Of a DNA stretch of 64,000 nt, positions 1 through 9,156 are shown piece after piece. Positions within the stretch are counted from its first letter, which is position 1; every line of letters begins with the position of its first letter. This stretch comes from Niallia sp052318935. GTDB taxonomy: Bacteria; Bacillota; Bacilli; Bacillales; Cytobacillaceae. The stretch lies in assembly GCA_052318935.1 (NCBI GenBank), contig JBQRKO010000021.1; one strand, given 5' to 3'. The translations under genes were made by a program, and so were the position numbers. The notes below the pieces were generated by a model, which did no database searches, had not been told where the DNA came from, and saw nothing but the letters and a program-made list of their open reading frames with translations.

Positions 1-143
1 CCCTCTAAATGCTTGATTTTCACTATCTATATTTCATAGCATCCACTTTTTCAGTGACCTCAGCAATGTGACGAGGAGGCTCGACGCTCGCTAAACGGAC
101 GAAGTGTATTAAGGCTGCGAGTTAAAAGTAATAATCTATAAAC
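1..143 (+). repeat. Mosaic fragment of the GC-rich intergenic repeat
   Basis: Positions 73-143 match the right half of the GGCTGTTTTC-ended repeat (cgaggaggctcgacgctcg, then gaagtgtatt and ggctgcgag) but lack the terminal GAAAACAGCC. Positions 11-60 match a different stretch that recurs at about 34627-34675. Two repeat types are therefore joined here. No gene is visible before 256. Confidence 0.6.
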
Positions 144-255
144 ATTCTTTTTCTTTCTTTGAGTAAAAAATATAGTAGTCTAACCGATATAAGTAATAGT
201 ACTAACAACATAAAAACTGTTTAAACTATTAAATAAACGACTCTTGGGAGAAAAA

Positions 256-621
256 ATGAAAAGAATATTATTAGCAGACGATGAAGATATTTTAAGAATG
301 TTAATTATGGATACCCTTGAAGAGGAAGAATTTATTGTTGATGAAGCACAAGATGGCGAAGAGGCACTTCGGTTAATTAGCCAAAATAAGTACGATCTCC
401 TCATTTTAGATTATATGATGCCCATTTTAACAGGGTTGGAAGTCATTGAACAAGTACGCAAAGATACAGCTCATCAACACTTGAAAATTTTAATGCTTAC
501 CGCTAAAAGTCAAGCTTTTGAACAAGAACATATATTACATGCTGGAGCAGATTATTTTATGGCAAAACCTTTCAGTCCATTAGAATTGTTAAAAAAAGTT
601 GAGGAAATTGTACATGATTAA
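256..621 (+). CDS. Single-domain response regulator (receiver only)
   Basis: This 121-residue protein is a stand-alone CheY-like receiver. It shows the acidic pair (LLADDED), the phospho-acceptor Asp in LLILDYMMP, the conserved Thr in MLTAKS and the Lys in AKPFSPLE. It has no output domain, so it probably passes a phosphate to a partner. The start is the ATG at 256, five bases after GGGAG; the TTG at 244 would lie in front of that ribosome site. Its end overlaps the start of the hybrid kinase by eight bases, so the two are co-translated and probably act as one signalling unit. The signal is unknown. Confidence 0.85.
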   Translation: MKRILLADDEDILRMLIMDTLEEEEFIVDEAQDGEEALRLISQNKYDLLILDYMMPILTGLEVIEQVRKDTAHQHLKILMLTAKSQAFEQEHILHAGADYFMAKPFSPLELLKKVEEIVHD

Positions 622-3493
622 TTCCTATATTAAACAAAGCATATCAAGGCAATTTGTAGCCTTAATATGCTTTTTCATTCTATTATTTGTTGTAGGAGCT
701 AGCATACTGGTTTATTTTCAAAAATCTGTAAACGAAAATTATGTGGAAAATCGCGAAAAACTAATTGAAAAACGCAAATTAGTTCAGGACATAGAAGCTC
801 ATTTTCTAAAAGCGATGTCTAATGCACGAGGTTATTATGCTTTTAATAATAAAAAGTTAAAGGAAAGTGCTCAAAATGAACAACAAGAGATCAAAGTATT
901 GATTCAACAGTTTAATCAATTAGCAAAAACAGATGATGATCACTTGGCATTAAAAGAGATGAAAGAATTTTATACTTTTTATTTTGAAGAAATACTGCCA
1001 AAAGCACTAGCCTATTATGAACAAGGCAAGGATAAAGAATTAATGAAACTTGCCAATGATGGGGGAACGGCAAAGGTTGAAGCCTATCAAAAAGAATTAA
1101 ACTCGTATTTAGTCGAGATAAATAAAACCCTGAATCAGGAAGTAACAAAACTTTCCAATTCTATTGCGAATTTACAGTTATCGTTTCTTGTTTATACGAT
1201 TGTATTATTAACAATTGTCATTATTATTGGAAGAATAATGGTGAAACGAATTGGAAAGCCACTGTCTGATTTTGCAGTTGCTGCAAATGAAATAGCAAAA
1301 GGCAATGAGGCGGAAATAAAAGTCGAAACAAAAAGGAATGACGAGTTGGCAATATTATCTGTTGCTTTTTCTCGTATGTATCAAAGTATTCAAGAAAAAG
1401 AACAGGATTTGTTGACACAAAATGAAGAGCTAATTGCTCAACAAGATGAATTATATGCACAGCAAACACAGTTAGAAGAGGTATTAAAAACAGTAAAAAA
1501 CAATGAAGAAACATTATTTCGCAGAAATCGCTTAATAAATAATCTATCCAATTCACTTAATAAGCAAAAAGTTTTAAATAGCATCATTGAAAATATGTGT
1601 GATCTGATTAAGGCAGATAGAGGGATTATTGTGATGGTGGAAGAAGATTCATATGCAGCATTCGGCATATCGGTGAAAGGTGCTAAACAGTTTAAAGATT
1701 ATTTATATACTGGTATGTATTTCCGCTTAGAAGAACAGCGCAAACCATTTATTATTAAACGAAAACTCGTCATACCGGAGAAAGGCTATCATGAAGAAAC
1801 AGGCTATGTATATGACTTATATATTCCTGTATTTTCAGCAAATGAAGATATAGTTGCTATTATGATGTATAGCCGTTTTAGCGACCGTTTTACTGAATTT
1901 AAAATGGATGAATTTGTTACATTAGCTAAACAAATAGGGATTTCCTTAGACAAAATTCATTTATTTGAACAAACGGAAAAAGATAAAGTATTAAATCAAG
2001 ATATATTAAACAATGTGCAAGAAGGGATTCAGCTAGTTGGCACAAGTGGAGAAATCATTCAAGTCAATAGTAAATTTTGTGAAATGATGGGATATTATCA
2101 AAAGTTAGAGTTATTAGTTGGACAATGCTGGCGTGACTGGACAACGTATTTAGCACAATTTCTAGATGGGGACGATGCCTTAATTACTTTTATAGAAAAT
2201 TCTCTGCAAACTTCATCGAATAGCTCTTTTACTTTTCCTATCAAGAAGGAAAATAAAGTAATTAACGTGTATGCAGAAGGTTTATTTCGTGGGGAAGAAA
2301 AGTTTGGAACGGTTTTTGTTTATCGAGATATAACAAAAGAATTTGAAGTAGATAAAATGAAATCAGAATTTGTCAGTACAGTAAGCCATGAACTTCGAAC
2401 CCCTTTGGCGAGTATATTAGGATTTACAGAGTTAATGATCAACCGTGAATTAAAAGAGGAAAGACAGAAAAAATATTTATCGACCATATATGGAGAAGCG
2501 AAAAGATTAACTGCGCTCATAAATGATTTTTTAGATGTTCAAAGAATGGAAGCTGGAAAGCAGACATATGAAAAGAAATATATTGAGATTTTACCGATTG
2601 TTGAAGGAATAGTAGAGAAGCAACAAATAAATGCGCCAAAACATGATATAACTATACTTTCTTCATTAGAAAATACGTATATTCTTGGAGATAAATTGAA
2701 AATAGAGCAAGCATTTACGAATATTATCAGCAATGCCATTAAATATTCTCCAGAAGGTGGTCTAATTGAAATAGCCATATTTGAAGAACATGGAAAAATA
2801 AATGTTTCGGTAAAGGATAGAGGATTAGGAATACCAGCAGAAGAAATAAGTAAGCTTTTTACTAAATTTTATCGTGTCGATAATACAGATAGACGGAAGA
2901 TAGGTGGAACAGGACTAGGTTTAGCGATTGTCCAAGAAATTATGAACGCTCATGATGGGGAAGTTACCGTAACATCACAATTAGGCCAAGGCAGTACCTT
3001 TACCCTATCATTTCCATGCGTTGCTGTTCACTTAAAGGATTTCAATAATGATGTTGATTCAAATAAAATAATCGCTTATAAAATTATGGTAATTGAAGAT
3101 GATTATAGTTTAGCTGAACTGATGATTCATGAGCTAAGAGATTATGGATTTCAGGTGCAATACTTTAAGAATGGTCAAGAAGCATTACAAGCAATTGAAC
3201 AAAATACACCAGATGCCATCGTTTTAGATATTATGCTAGAGAATGATAATCTGAACGGATGGGATATGATGCAGAAGTTGAAAAAGAAAGACACAATAAA
3301 AGATATACCGATTGTGATTTCAACTGCATTAGATGAAAAAGAAAAGGGCTATTCATTAGGAGCAATGGACTATTTAGTGAAGCCGTATCGACCAAGTGAG
3401 TTATCAAGAACGATTATGCAAACCTTATTAAAAATGGGAAAAATCGGGCAAGTGCTCATTCCAGAAAAAGATTCAAATTCAGGAGATCATTAA
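614..3493 (+). CDS. Membrane hybrid sensor histidine kinase (HAMP-GAF-PAS-HisKA-HATPase-REC)
   Basis: This is a 959-residue hybrid kinase. A first membrane helix at about 14-36 and a second at about 189-210 flank a roughly 150-residue extracytoplasmic helical segment resembling CHASE3 or four-helix-bundle sensors. Then come HAMP (about 211-263), a Gln/Glu-rich coiled coil, a GAF-like domain (about 311-446), PAS (about 459-572), HisKA with phospho-acceptor His592 in SHELRTP, and an ATPase domain with NIISNAIKYSP, DRGLGIP and GGTGLGLA. A C-terminal receiver (about 825-942) has its Asp in VLDIMLEN and Lys in VKPYRPS. The ATG at 614 follows GAGG by nine bases; the upstream TTG at 599 has no ribosome site. 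No DNA-binding protein is adjacent, so the output target cannot be read here. Confidence 0.88.
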   Translation: MINSYIKQSISRQFVALICFFILLFVVGASILVYFQKSVNENYVENREKLIEKRKLVQDIEAHFLKAMSNARGYYAFNNKKLKESAQNEQQEIKVLIQQFNQLAKTDDDHLALKEMKEFYTFYFEEILPKALAYYEQGKDKELMKLANDGGTAKVEAYQKELNSYLVEINKTLNQEVTKLSNSIANLQLSFLVYTIVLLTIVIIIGRIMVKRIGKPLSDFAVAANEIAKGNEAEIKVETKRNDELAILSVAFSRMYQSIQEKEQDLLTQNEELIAQQDELYAQQTQLEEVLKTVKNNEETLFRRNRLINNLSNSLNKQKVLNSIIENMCDLIKADRGIIVMVEEDSYAAFGISVKGAKQFKDYLYTGMYFRLEEQRKPFIIKRKLVIPEKGYHEETGYVYDLYIPVFSANEDIVAIMMYSRFSDRFTEFKMDEFVTLAKQIGISLDKIHLFEQTEKDKVLNQDILNNVQEGIQLVGTSGEIIQVNSKFCEMMGYYQKLELLVGQCWRDWTTYLAQFLDGDDALITFIENSLQTSSNSSFTFPIKKENKVINVYAEGLFRGEEKFGTVFVYRDITKEFEVDKMKSEFVSTVSHELRTPLASILGFTELMINRELKEERQKKYLSTIYGEAKRLTALINDFLDVQRMEAGKQTYEKKYIEILPIVEGIVEKQQINAPKHDITILSSLENTYILGDKLKIEQAFTNIISNAIKYSPEGGLIEIAIFEEHGKINVSVKDRGLGIPAEEISKLFTKFYRVDNTDRRKIGGTGLGLAIVQEIMNAHDGEVTVTSQLGQGSTFTLSFPCVAVHLKDFNNDVDSNKIIAYKIMVIEDDYSLAELMIHELRDYGFQVQYFKNGQEALQAIEQNTPDAIVLDIMLENDNLNGWDMMQKLKKKDTIKDIPIVISTALDEKEKGYSLGAMDYLVKPYRPSELSRTIMQTLLKMGKIGQVLIPEKDSNSGDH

Positions 3494-3523
3494 AATTTCT
3501 GATAAACCAAGAGGGAATAGACC

Positions 3524-4085
3524 CAATGTCATCAACTTAAGGTTCCATAAAATGTTATTAGATTAAACCGTCATAAAATTGTTATATTAAACCAACAAAT
3601 CACTTGACTTTTTAAGAACACCACAATAATCGATTTGGATACCTTTTTTTTGGTTATATCAACGATGTGTGGTGATTTTTTTATGGAGAAAAGTGTTTTA
3701 ACCGTGTAAAAGGATTACGAGCTAATAGAAATGGATTGATTCAAAAGTCCGCTTTTTAAAGTTTTGATTCATGAAAATAGGATGCCAAAGGAGGGTGAAA
3801 AAAATTACATTTCATCCGCCTGGGCATCCTATTGCCTTTTTTATGGATCCTATTTATGGGATACCCTTTATTTAAAAGAAATACCTCATTTGTTTGGAGA
3901 GGTGTCCGCTCGACTCCTACGGGATTAGCGAGAAAGACGAGACCCCACAGGAGCAAAGCGACGAGGAGGCTCGGCGCTCGCCCCGTGGAAAGCGAGCGGT
4001 AAGCCTCGGAGAACAGAACGGAAACCCTTACTTCCTATTTAGTTGCTTATTTTCCTTTTATTTAAATCCTAGCTTGATGACATTG
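3524..4085. mobile_element. IS231-like non-autonomous element (MITE) with 10-base target duplication
   Basis: The left end CAATGTCATCAACTTAAG and the right end, AGCTTGATGACATTG, are inverted copies. They resemble the terminal repeats of IS231/IS4-family elements as I remember them. The element is flanked by a perfect direct repeat GGAATAGACC at 3514-3523 and 4086-4095. Its right part (about 3890-4040) holds the GC-rich core, and the stretch 4011-4085 matches the second copy at 25513-25794 in reverse. The left part (about 3550-3845) has extra unrelated sequence. No transposase is encoded. Confidence 0.75.
3778..3841 (+). terminator. Imperfect hairpin with T-run inside the IS231-like element
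   Basis: AGGATGCC pairs with GGCATCCT, and inside it GGGTGAA pairs with TTCATCC. A run of six T follows at about 3839. It could end transcripts of the upstream kinase operon. It lies inside the inserted element, so the element may have brought it. Confidence 0.4.
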
Positions 4086-4132
4086 GGAATAGACCTTCTT
4101 GTTTTTTTTCTAATTTTATAATCGGCAACTTT

Positions 4133-4696
4133 TTAGCTTTTTCCAGTCATTAATGTCGTAAATATGGCAACAAATACAATTGCCACAAAGGATGCAGCGA
4201 GTTTATCCAATCCGACAATAGGGATGCCGCTTAATAAGATGAATCCGTCAATAATAAAAATAATGATTCCTACATGGAGGGTAGAGTAGTTGGCAATAAT
4301 TTGTGCCAGTAAATCGGTGCCTCCTGTGCTTGTTTCAAATCGCAGCATTATGCCTATTCCGATCCCAATAATCATCCCTCCAATAAAGGAGCTGAAAAGC
4401 ATTGACAAAGAAAAAGAGTCTCGTAAAAAGGAAAGAAGATCAATCATCAAAGAGGAAATAACAAAGCCAAATATGCCGTAGAAAAAATATTGTTTATTAT
4501 AAAACCATACAAATAGATATAACGGAACACTAATAATAATCATTGTCATGCCAGTTGGAATATCATAATGATAATGCAGTATTAAACCAATTCCGATTAA
4601 TCCGCCGTCTAAAAGGTGATGTGGAACTAAAAAACCGTTAACTCCGATTCCGACAAGCATGCTCCCGATGAAAACAACTGCTATTTTTTCTGCCAT
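4133..4696 (-). CDS. YitT family membrane protein, short form
   Basis: This 187-residue, very hydrophobic protein has five to six predicted membrane segments. It carries the family signatures GFLVPHHLLDGGLIGIG near the N-terminus and GIGIGIMLRFETSTGGTDLLA in the middle. It matches the membrane half of the YitT/DUF161 family but lacks the C-terminal cytoplasmic DUF2179 domain present in the longer paralogue at 22933-23835. The function of the family is not established. A weak AGGTAGGATG ribosome site precedes the ATG. It stands alone between repeats. Confidence 0.8.
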   Translation of the reverse strand: MAEKIAVVFIGSMLVGIGVNGFLVPHHLLDGGLIGIGLILHYHYDIPTGMTMIIISVPLYLFVWFYNKQYFFYGIFGFVISSLMIDLLSFLRDSFSLSMLFSSFIGGMIIGIGIGIMLRFETSTGGTDLLAQIIANYSTLHVGIIIFIIDGFILLSGIPIVGLDKLAASFVAIVFVAIFTTLMTGKS

Positions 4697-4768
4697 TATC
4701 GTATCATCCTACCTTGTCCATTCTAGTACATATCTATGTCAGTAATAAAAAATTAGAATCAAGAAAAT

Positions 4769-4896
4769 CCAGGCTGTCGACAAACGCTCGCTTTCTTCGT
4801 TGTTCGCCTTACTCGGATGCTCATTACCCAACCACGGTAACTCCGCTCCTCCCAAGGCTTCACGCCTCGAAAGACAAACGTTTTCGATCAGCCTGA
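4769..4896. repeat. GC-rich repeat with CAGGCTG/CAGCCTG ends, single copy here
   Basis: A 128-base GC-rich block in AT-rich surroundings, bounded by the perfect 7-base inverted pair CAGGCTG (4770-4776) and CAGCCTG (4889-4895). It differs from the dominant core repeat and occurs once in the window. Open frames across it show no protein signature. Confidence 0.5.
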
Positions 4897-5043
4897 AGTT
4901 TCTGCTAAAATCACTTTTGTCTCACTCTGAAATCATTAGTTTTTTTTTCAATATTAATTTTCAATTTTTTAAAATGTATTGTAAGACTTGTTGTATAACC
5001 GCTAAACTTAATATATTAGCAATAGGGTAGGGGATGAAGAACA

Positions 5044-6702
5044 ATGTATGATCAATTAAAAGATTTACCACTACATAATCAAATTGAATATTTAACAAAA
5101 ATACTAGTACAAATGAAAAGTCATAATGGAACAGAAGGTGAAAAGGAAAAAGGAGACTTTCTTTATAAAGCAATTCAATCGTTTCCATATTTTAAAGAAA
5201 ATCCAATAAATATTTGGAAACAAACATTGGAAGAAGGAAAGCGAGTAAATGTATTTGCTTTTGTAGAAAGCATAAAAAAATCAAATAAAACCATTATTTT
5301 TCATGCTCATATTGATACGGTAGGAATTGATGATTATGGAAGCATCAAAGAAATAGCGCATAGTCCAGATAAGCTGCAAACGTATTTTTCTACTTATAAA
5401 GCGGATGCTGAAGCGCAGCAGGATGCTTTATCTGGAGAGTGGATGTTTGGCAGAGGAGCTCTTGATATGCAAAGCGGCATCAGCATTCATTTAGCAAATC
5501 TTTTATATTATTCTAGCAATAGAGTACAATTGGAAGGTAATATATTAGTTCTTTTTAATATGGATGAGGAAAATCAGCATATCGGAATAAGAGGGGCATT
5601 ATATGAATTATCGAGATTAAAAGCAGAAAAGAATTTACAATTTATTGCTGCGATTAATAATGATTTTATTTCCCCGCTATATGAAGGAGATTCAAATAAG
5701 TATATTTATTGTGGAGGTGCTGGGAAGCTTCTTCCGTGTTTTTCTATATTTGGAAGAGAAGCGCATGTAGGAGAAAGCCTTGTAGGACTGGATCCTACAT
5801 TAATTGGTTCAGAAATAAACCGTGTGATGAATCAAAATTTTTCTCTTGCTGAAGCATTGGAAGGTGAACTTGTGTTGCCGCCTAGCTGTTTGTATTTTAA
5901 AGAGAATAAAAGCAGCTATGATGTGCAAACACCTGTAAGTTTAAGAATGTATTTTAACTATTTTATTTATAAAGCAACTCCGGCTGAAGTGTTGGAGAAA
6001 TTGAAAGAAATTGCAGTAAAAGCTTCTGGAAAAATTGAAAAAGAGCTTGCTGATCATTATCAAGCATACCGGTTGGCAAATAATCTTCCAGAACGTGTAT
6101 TAGATTGGAAAACAGAAGTTCTAACATTGCAAGAATATATAGACCAGCTAAAAGAAAAGCAGGTAGATCCGGAAAAAAGGATAATAGAAGTACTTGCTAA
6201 AACGAGAAAAGAAATAACGGATGATCGTATGATTGCCTTTGAAATGGTGGAAGCATTGCAGAATTTAGATCCAGAAAAGAAACCAAGGGTTATTATCTTT
6301 TTTGCACCACCTTTTTTGCCATCTAATACGCTGCAAAACGATGAACGATCTATTGAATTAAAACAGATCATTGCAAATGTATTGGAAAGCAGTGGGGAAA
6401 AATACAAAGAAAGTTTTTCTTTGAGAAACTATTTCCCTTATTTATGTGATGGCAGTTTTTTAGCTTTTCATGGCAATGCTGCAGAAATAGAAACAATAAA
6501 AGCTAATTTTCCAGGCATGGACCAATTATTTCCGTTAGCATTAGAAGAAATGAAGGAATTAAATATTCCAGCATTAAATATTGGGGTGTACGGGAAAGGC
6601 GGACATAAATGGACTGAAAGAGTATACAAACCATACTCTTTTCATACATTGCCTCTTATTATAAGAGAAGTGACGGAAAAGTTATTAACAGTTGACAGGT
6701 AA
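5044..6702 (+). CDS. rocB: Arginine utilization protein RocB (M20-family peptidase-like)
   Basis: The 552 residues fit the roughly 566-residue RocB of B. subtilis, an M20/ArgE-like protein of the arginine/ornithine degradation regulon whose exact reaction is not defined. Metallopeptidase motifs are visible: HAHIDTVG (metal His and catalytic Asp), GRGALDMQSG (bridging Asp) and NMDEENQH (Glu pair). The C-terminal GKGGHKWTERVY would supply the late metal His. GGGGATG stands just before the ATG. Other roc genes are not adjacent, and I see no sigma-54-type promoter upstream. A mobile repeat begins eight bases after the stop. Confidence 0.85.
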   Translation: MYDQLKDLPLHNQIEYLTKILVQMKSHNGTEGEKEKGDFLYKAIQSFPYFKENPINIWKQTLEEGKRVNVFAFVESIKKSNKTIIFHAHIDTVGIDDYGSIKEIAHSPDKLQTYFSTYKADAEAQQDALSGEWMFGRGALDMQSGISIHLANLLYYSSNRVQLEGNILVLFNMDEENQHIGIRGALYELSRLKAEKNLQFIAAINNDFISPLYEGDSNKYIYCGGAGKLLPCFSIFGREAHVGESLVGLDPTLIGSEINRVMNQNFSLAEALEGELVLPPSCLYFKENKSSYDVQTPVSLRMYFNYFIYKATPAEVLEKLKEIAVKASGKIEKELADHYQAYRLANNLPERVLDWKTEVLTLQEYIDQLKEKQVDPEKRIIEVLAKTRKEITDDRMIAFEMVEALQNLDPEKKPRVIIFFAPPFLPSNTLQNDERSIELKQIIANVLESSGEKYKESFSLRNYFPYLCDGSFLAFHGNAAEIETIKANFPGMDQLFPLALEEMKELNIPALNIGVYGKGGHKWTERVYKPYSFHTLPLIIREVTEKLLTVDR

Positions 6703-6710
6703 TAAAACAA

Positions 6711-6919
6711 GGCTGTGTTCGTATAGATTATTGCTTTTAAACTCGCAGCCCGAATACACTTCGTCCGTTTAGCGAGCGTCGAGCCTCCTCGTCGCATACG
6801 CTCCTGTGGGGTCTCGTCTTTCTCGCATTCCCACAGGAGTCTACGTGTATTCAGTCTGCTGAGTACTTCTTCTCCTATTTTTTTACATAGAAAAAACAAC
6901 TAACTTTGAGAAAACAGCC
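6711..6919 (-). mobile_element. GGCTGTTTTC-ended MITE, copy 1
   Basis: A 209-base element begins GGCTGTGTTC and ends GAAAACAGCC. The internal GC-rich core is in reverse orientation; it contains CTCCTGTGGG pairing with CCCACAGGAG and a longer GTGTATTCA-type outer stem. The flanks taaaacaa and taaacaaa (6 of 8 identical) look like a decayed 8-base duplication next to the rocB stop. Confidence 0.75.
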
Positions 6920-6924
6920 TAAAC

Positions 6925-6953
6925 AAAAAAGACCTTCTGTTTGAAAGAAGGCC
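6925..6953 (-). terminator. Terminator of the phosphate transporter operon
   Basis: Read on the minus strand, GGCCTTCT pairs with AGAAGGTC and six T follow. It lies just after the PiT stop codon. Confidence 0.7.
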
Positions 6954-6962
6954 TTCTTTGTT

Positions 6963-7961
6963 TTAGAAAATAAAATTTAAAATATAATAGCAGATCGCTG
7001 CACAAGCTGCAGAAATAGGCAATGTAATCACCCAAGTAATTAACATTCTTTGTGCCGTTCCCCATTTTACGCCTTTTAGGCGGTGAGAAGCACCTACCCC
7101 TAAAATAGAGGAAGAAATAACATGTGTCGTACTTACTGGCAGGTGAATAAATGTTGCTCCGAATATAATCATCGCTCCAGTAATATCAGCTGCTACACCA
7201 TTAACAGGACGAATCTTCATAATATTACCGCCGACGGTTTTGATAATTTTCCAGCCACCAACAGAAGTACCAAGTCCCATTGCCAGCGCACAGGAAAGCT
7301 GCACCCAAAAAGGAACATCATCTGTAGTAACATATTTATTGGCGATTAATGCCATTGTAATGATCCCCATTGCTTTTTGTGCATCGTTTGTACCATGTGT
7401 GTAAGCTTGCAGAGCTGCCGTGAAAATTTGGAATATACGGAATCTGCGGTTTGTTTTTGTTAAATTTAAATCTCTAAAAATAAATTTAAAAATCGTATAA
7501 ACTATAAATCCAATACTAAATGCAATAATTGGAGATAAAATAAGCGCTTCAATGATTTTAGTAAATCCACTATAATTTAAAGAACTGAATCCAGAAGCAG
7601 CAATTGCAGCACCTGCTATCGAACCAATAATGGCATGGGAGGAACTGCTTGGTATGCCATAATACCATGTTAATAGATTCCAGAAAATAGCTGCAATAAG
7701 TGCTGCTAAAATAACAAGAGAACCATTATTTAAAGTAAATGGGTTTACAATATCTTTAGTAATGGTTTTAGCAACACCAGTAAAAGTCATTGCCCCAATA
7801 AAATTCATAACGGCTGCCAAAATGATGGCATGTCTAGGTTTTAACGCTTTTGTAGAGACTGCAGTTGCAATAGCATTGGCCGTATCATGAAATCCATTGA
7901 TAAAATCAAATGCTAAGGCGCAAACCACAATTAAAATGGTAATGATTAAAATTGTATCCAT
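6963..7961 (-). CDS. pit: PiT family inorganic phosphate transporter
   Basis: A 332-residue membrane protein with about ten hydrophobic segments. It has both PiT signatures, one near the N-terminus (FINGFHDTANAIATAVSTKA) and one in the second half (THGTNDAQKAMGII), as expected for the internal duplication of low-affinity phosphate symporters. The ATG follows AAGGAG by seven bases. It starts 11 bases after the DUF47 gene, which is the usual companion of bacterial PiT transporters, so the two form an operon for phosphate uptake. Confidence 0.9.
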   Translation of the reverse strand: MDTILIITILIVVCALAFDFINGFHDTANAIATAVSTKALKPRHAIILAAVMNFIGAMTFTGVAKTITKDIVNPFTLNNGSLVILAALIAAIFWNLLTWYYGIPSSSSHAIIGSIAGAAIAASGFSSLNYSGFTKIIEALILSPIIAFSIGFIVYTIFKFIFRDLNLTKTNRRFRIFQIFTAALQAYTHGTNDAQKAMGIITMALIANKYVTTDDVPFWVQLSCALAMGLGTSVGGWKIIKTVGGNIMKIRPVNGVAADITGAMIIFGATFIHLPVSTTHVISSSILGVGASHRLKGVKWGTAQRMLITWVITLPISAACAAICYYILNFIF

Positions 7962-7972
7962 AGGTAAACTCC

Positions 7973-8590
7973 TTAAGCATTCTTCATTATAATACTTTCA
8001 AGTGTGTTTGCAACACTTTGGCAGTTATCAGCAACTTCTTCTAGATTTTCATACACTTCTTTATATTGAATAATACGGATTGGATCTTTTTCAACAGAAA
8101 ATAAATGCTTGATAGATTGGCGAAGAATACCGTCGCACTTTGATTCTAAATCTTTGATGCGAATTGCATATTCTCTGATTTTTGGCAATTTCTTTGTTGA
8201 TAAAAGCTCTACGGATTTTTGAATTTCAAGGCCGCATTTTTTAATTGCTTCAACAAAACGAAGCATATACTCATCTGCACTAATGATGTTGTACATTTCA
8301 AGCAATGCAGAGCAGTGCTCTAAGCTATCTAATACATCATCCATGCTCATTGTTAATGCAAGAATATCTTCGCGTTCAATCGGTGTAATAAAGGCTTTGT
8401 TCAATTCAGTAATCACGTCATGAACATACGTATCGCCTTTCGTTTCAATTTCTTTGACTGTTTCAGAAAATGTTTTTAAATCACTGACATTTTTAATTTT
8501 AAAATCTGCAAAATAATCAGCGCCTTCTTTTAAATTAGAAGCAATATTATTTAAAAGTACTGCGAATTTATCCTGTCTTTTGAAAACCAT
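7973..8590 (-). CDS. DUF47 (PhoU-like) family protein, YkaA type
   Basis: This 205-residue helical protein resembles B. subtilis YkaA, encoded beside pit there too. The DUF47 pattern is seen in MSMDDVLDSLEHCSALLEMY and in the C-terminal EVYENLEEVADNCQSVANT, an alternating acidic array like the metal-binding helices of PhoU. It is thought to regulate the phosphate transporter. I chose ATG 8590 (MVFKRQDKF) because GGGGGT lies seven bases before it; the frame extends 12 codons further upstream without a ribosome site. The length equals that of the B. subtilis protein as I remember it. Confidence 0.85.
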   Translation of the reverse strand: MVFKRQDKFAVLLNNIASNLKEGADYFADFKIKNVSDLKTFSETVKEIETKGDTYVHDVITELNKAFITPIEREDILALTMSMDDVLDSLEHCSALLEMYNIISADEYMLRFVEAIKKCGLEIQKSVELLSTKKLPKIREYAIRIKDLESKCDGILRQSIKHLFSVEKDPIRIIQYKEVYENLEEVADNCQSVANTLESIIMKNA

Positions 8591-8775
8591 TATTGTTACC
8601 CCCATTTTATAAGCTAAGCCTTTCATATTGTAGCGAAAGTTTGTCGAAGTGGGTAGCTTTTTATCGAAATCTTTACAAAAAATTAATATTTTGTTTACAT
8701 AATTTTTAAATTACCCCCTTGTATTTTTTATAAAGTTTAAAAATTCTTAATATTTAGCTTGTGTATTAAAGGATA

Positions 8776-9062
8776 GGCTACCCTGAAAAGAAGTTCCGCA
8801 GCGTGAATACACTACGCTTTCCGCGGGCGAGCGCCGAGCCGCTTCGTCGCTACGCTCCTGCAGGGTCTCGTCTTTCTCGCTTTCCCGCAGGAGTCTTCGT
8901 GTATTCACGCTGCTCTGTGCTATAAATATGGAGACTGCTTCTTTCCATGTACCATGATGCAAATTTTGTTGCATGGGTGTCTACCCTGAAAATAAGCTCT
9001 GTTAAAAGGGGGTTTCCGAAGCTTATCGCTCGCTGCAATCAACAGGCAAGTTTAACAGAGCC
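8776..9062 (-). mobile_element. Composite GGCT-ended repeat (GGCTACCCTG end plus GGCTCTGTTAAA end)
   Basis: The left end GGCTACCCTGAAAAG starts at 8776. The core (about 8800-8915) is reversed. An arm with the palindromic ACCATG/CATGGTGC-like stretch follows, and the far end, TTTAACAGAGCC, finishes at 9062. The same arrangement occurs in the opposite orientation at 50303-50611. No clear target duplication is left here. Apart from this element, 8591-9156 is AT-rich without a gene. Confidence 0.65.
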
Positions 9063-9156
9063 TTCTTGAAAAGTAATTAGTAATTAATCATTGTTGTGTC
9101 TAATTTTCTATAATAGAATAAATTAATAATAAAAGCTAAATGCAGAGGTGAAAGTA

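Noticed and set aside
6642..6899. Small proteins with LNTRRLLWECEKDETPQER-like sequence, seen at many loci
   Set aside because: They are translations of the GC-rich mobile repeat core and recur identically wherever the repeat lies.
8672..8699. Two TTTACA boxes upstream of the phosphate transporter operon as a PhoP site
   Set aside because: The boxes are 22 bases apart centre to centre, not the usual 11, and additional boxes are missing. The idea is too weak to list.
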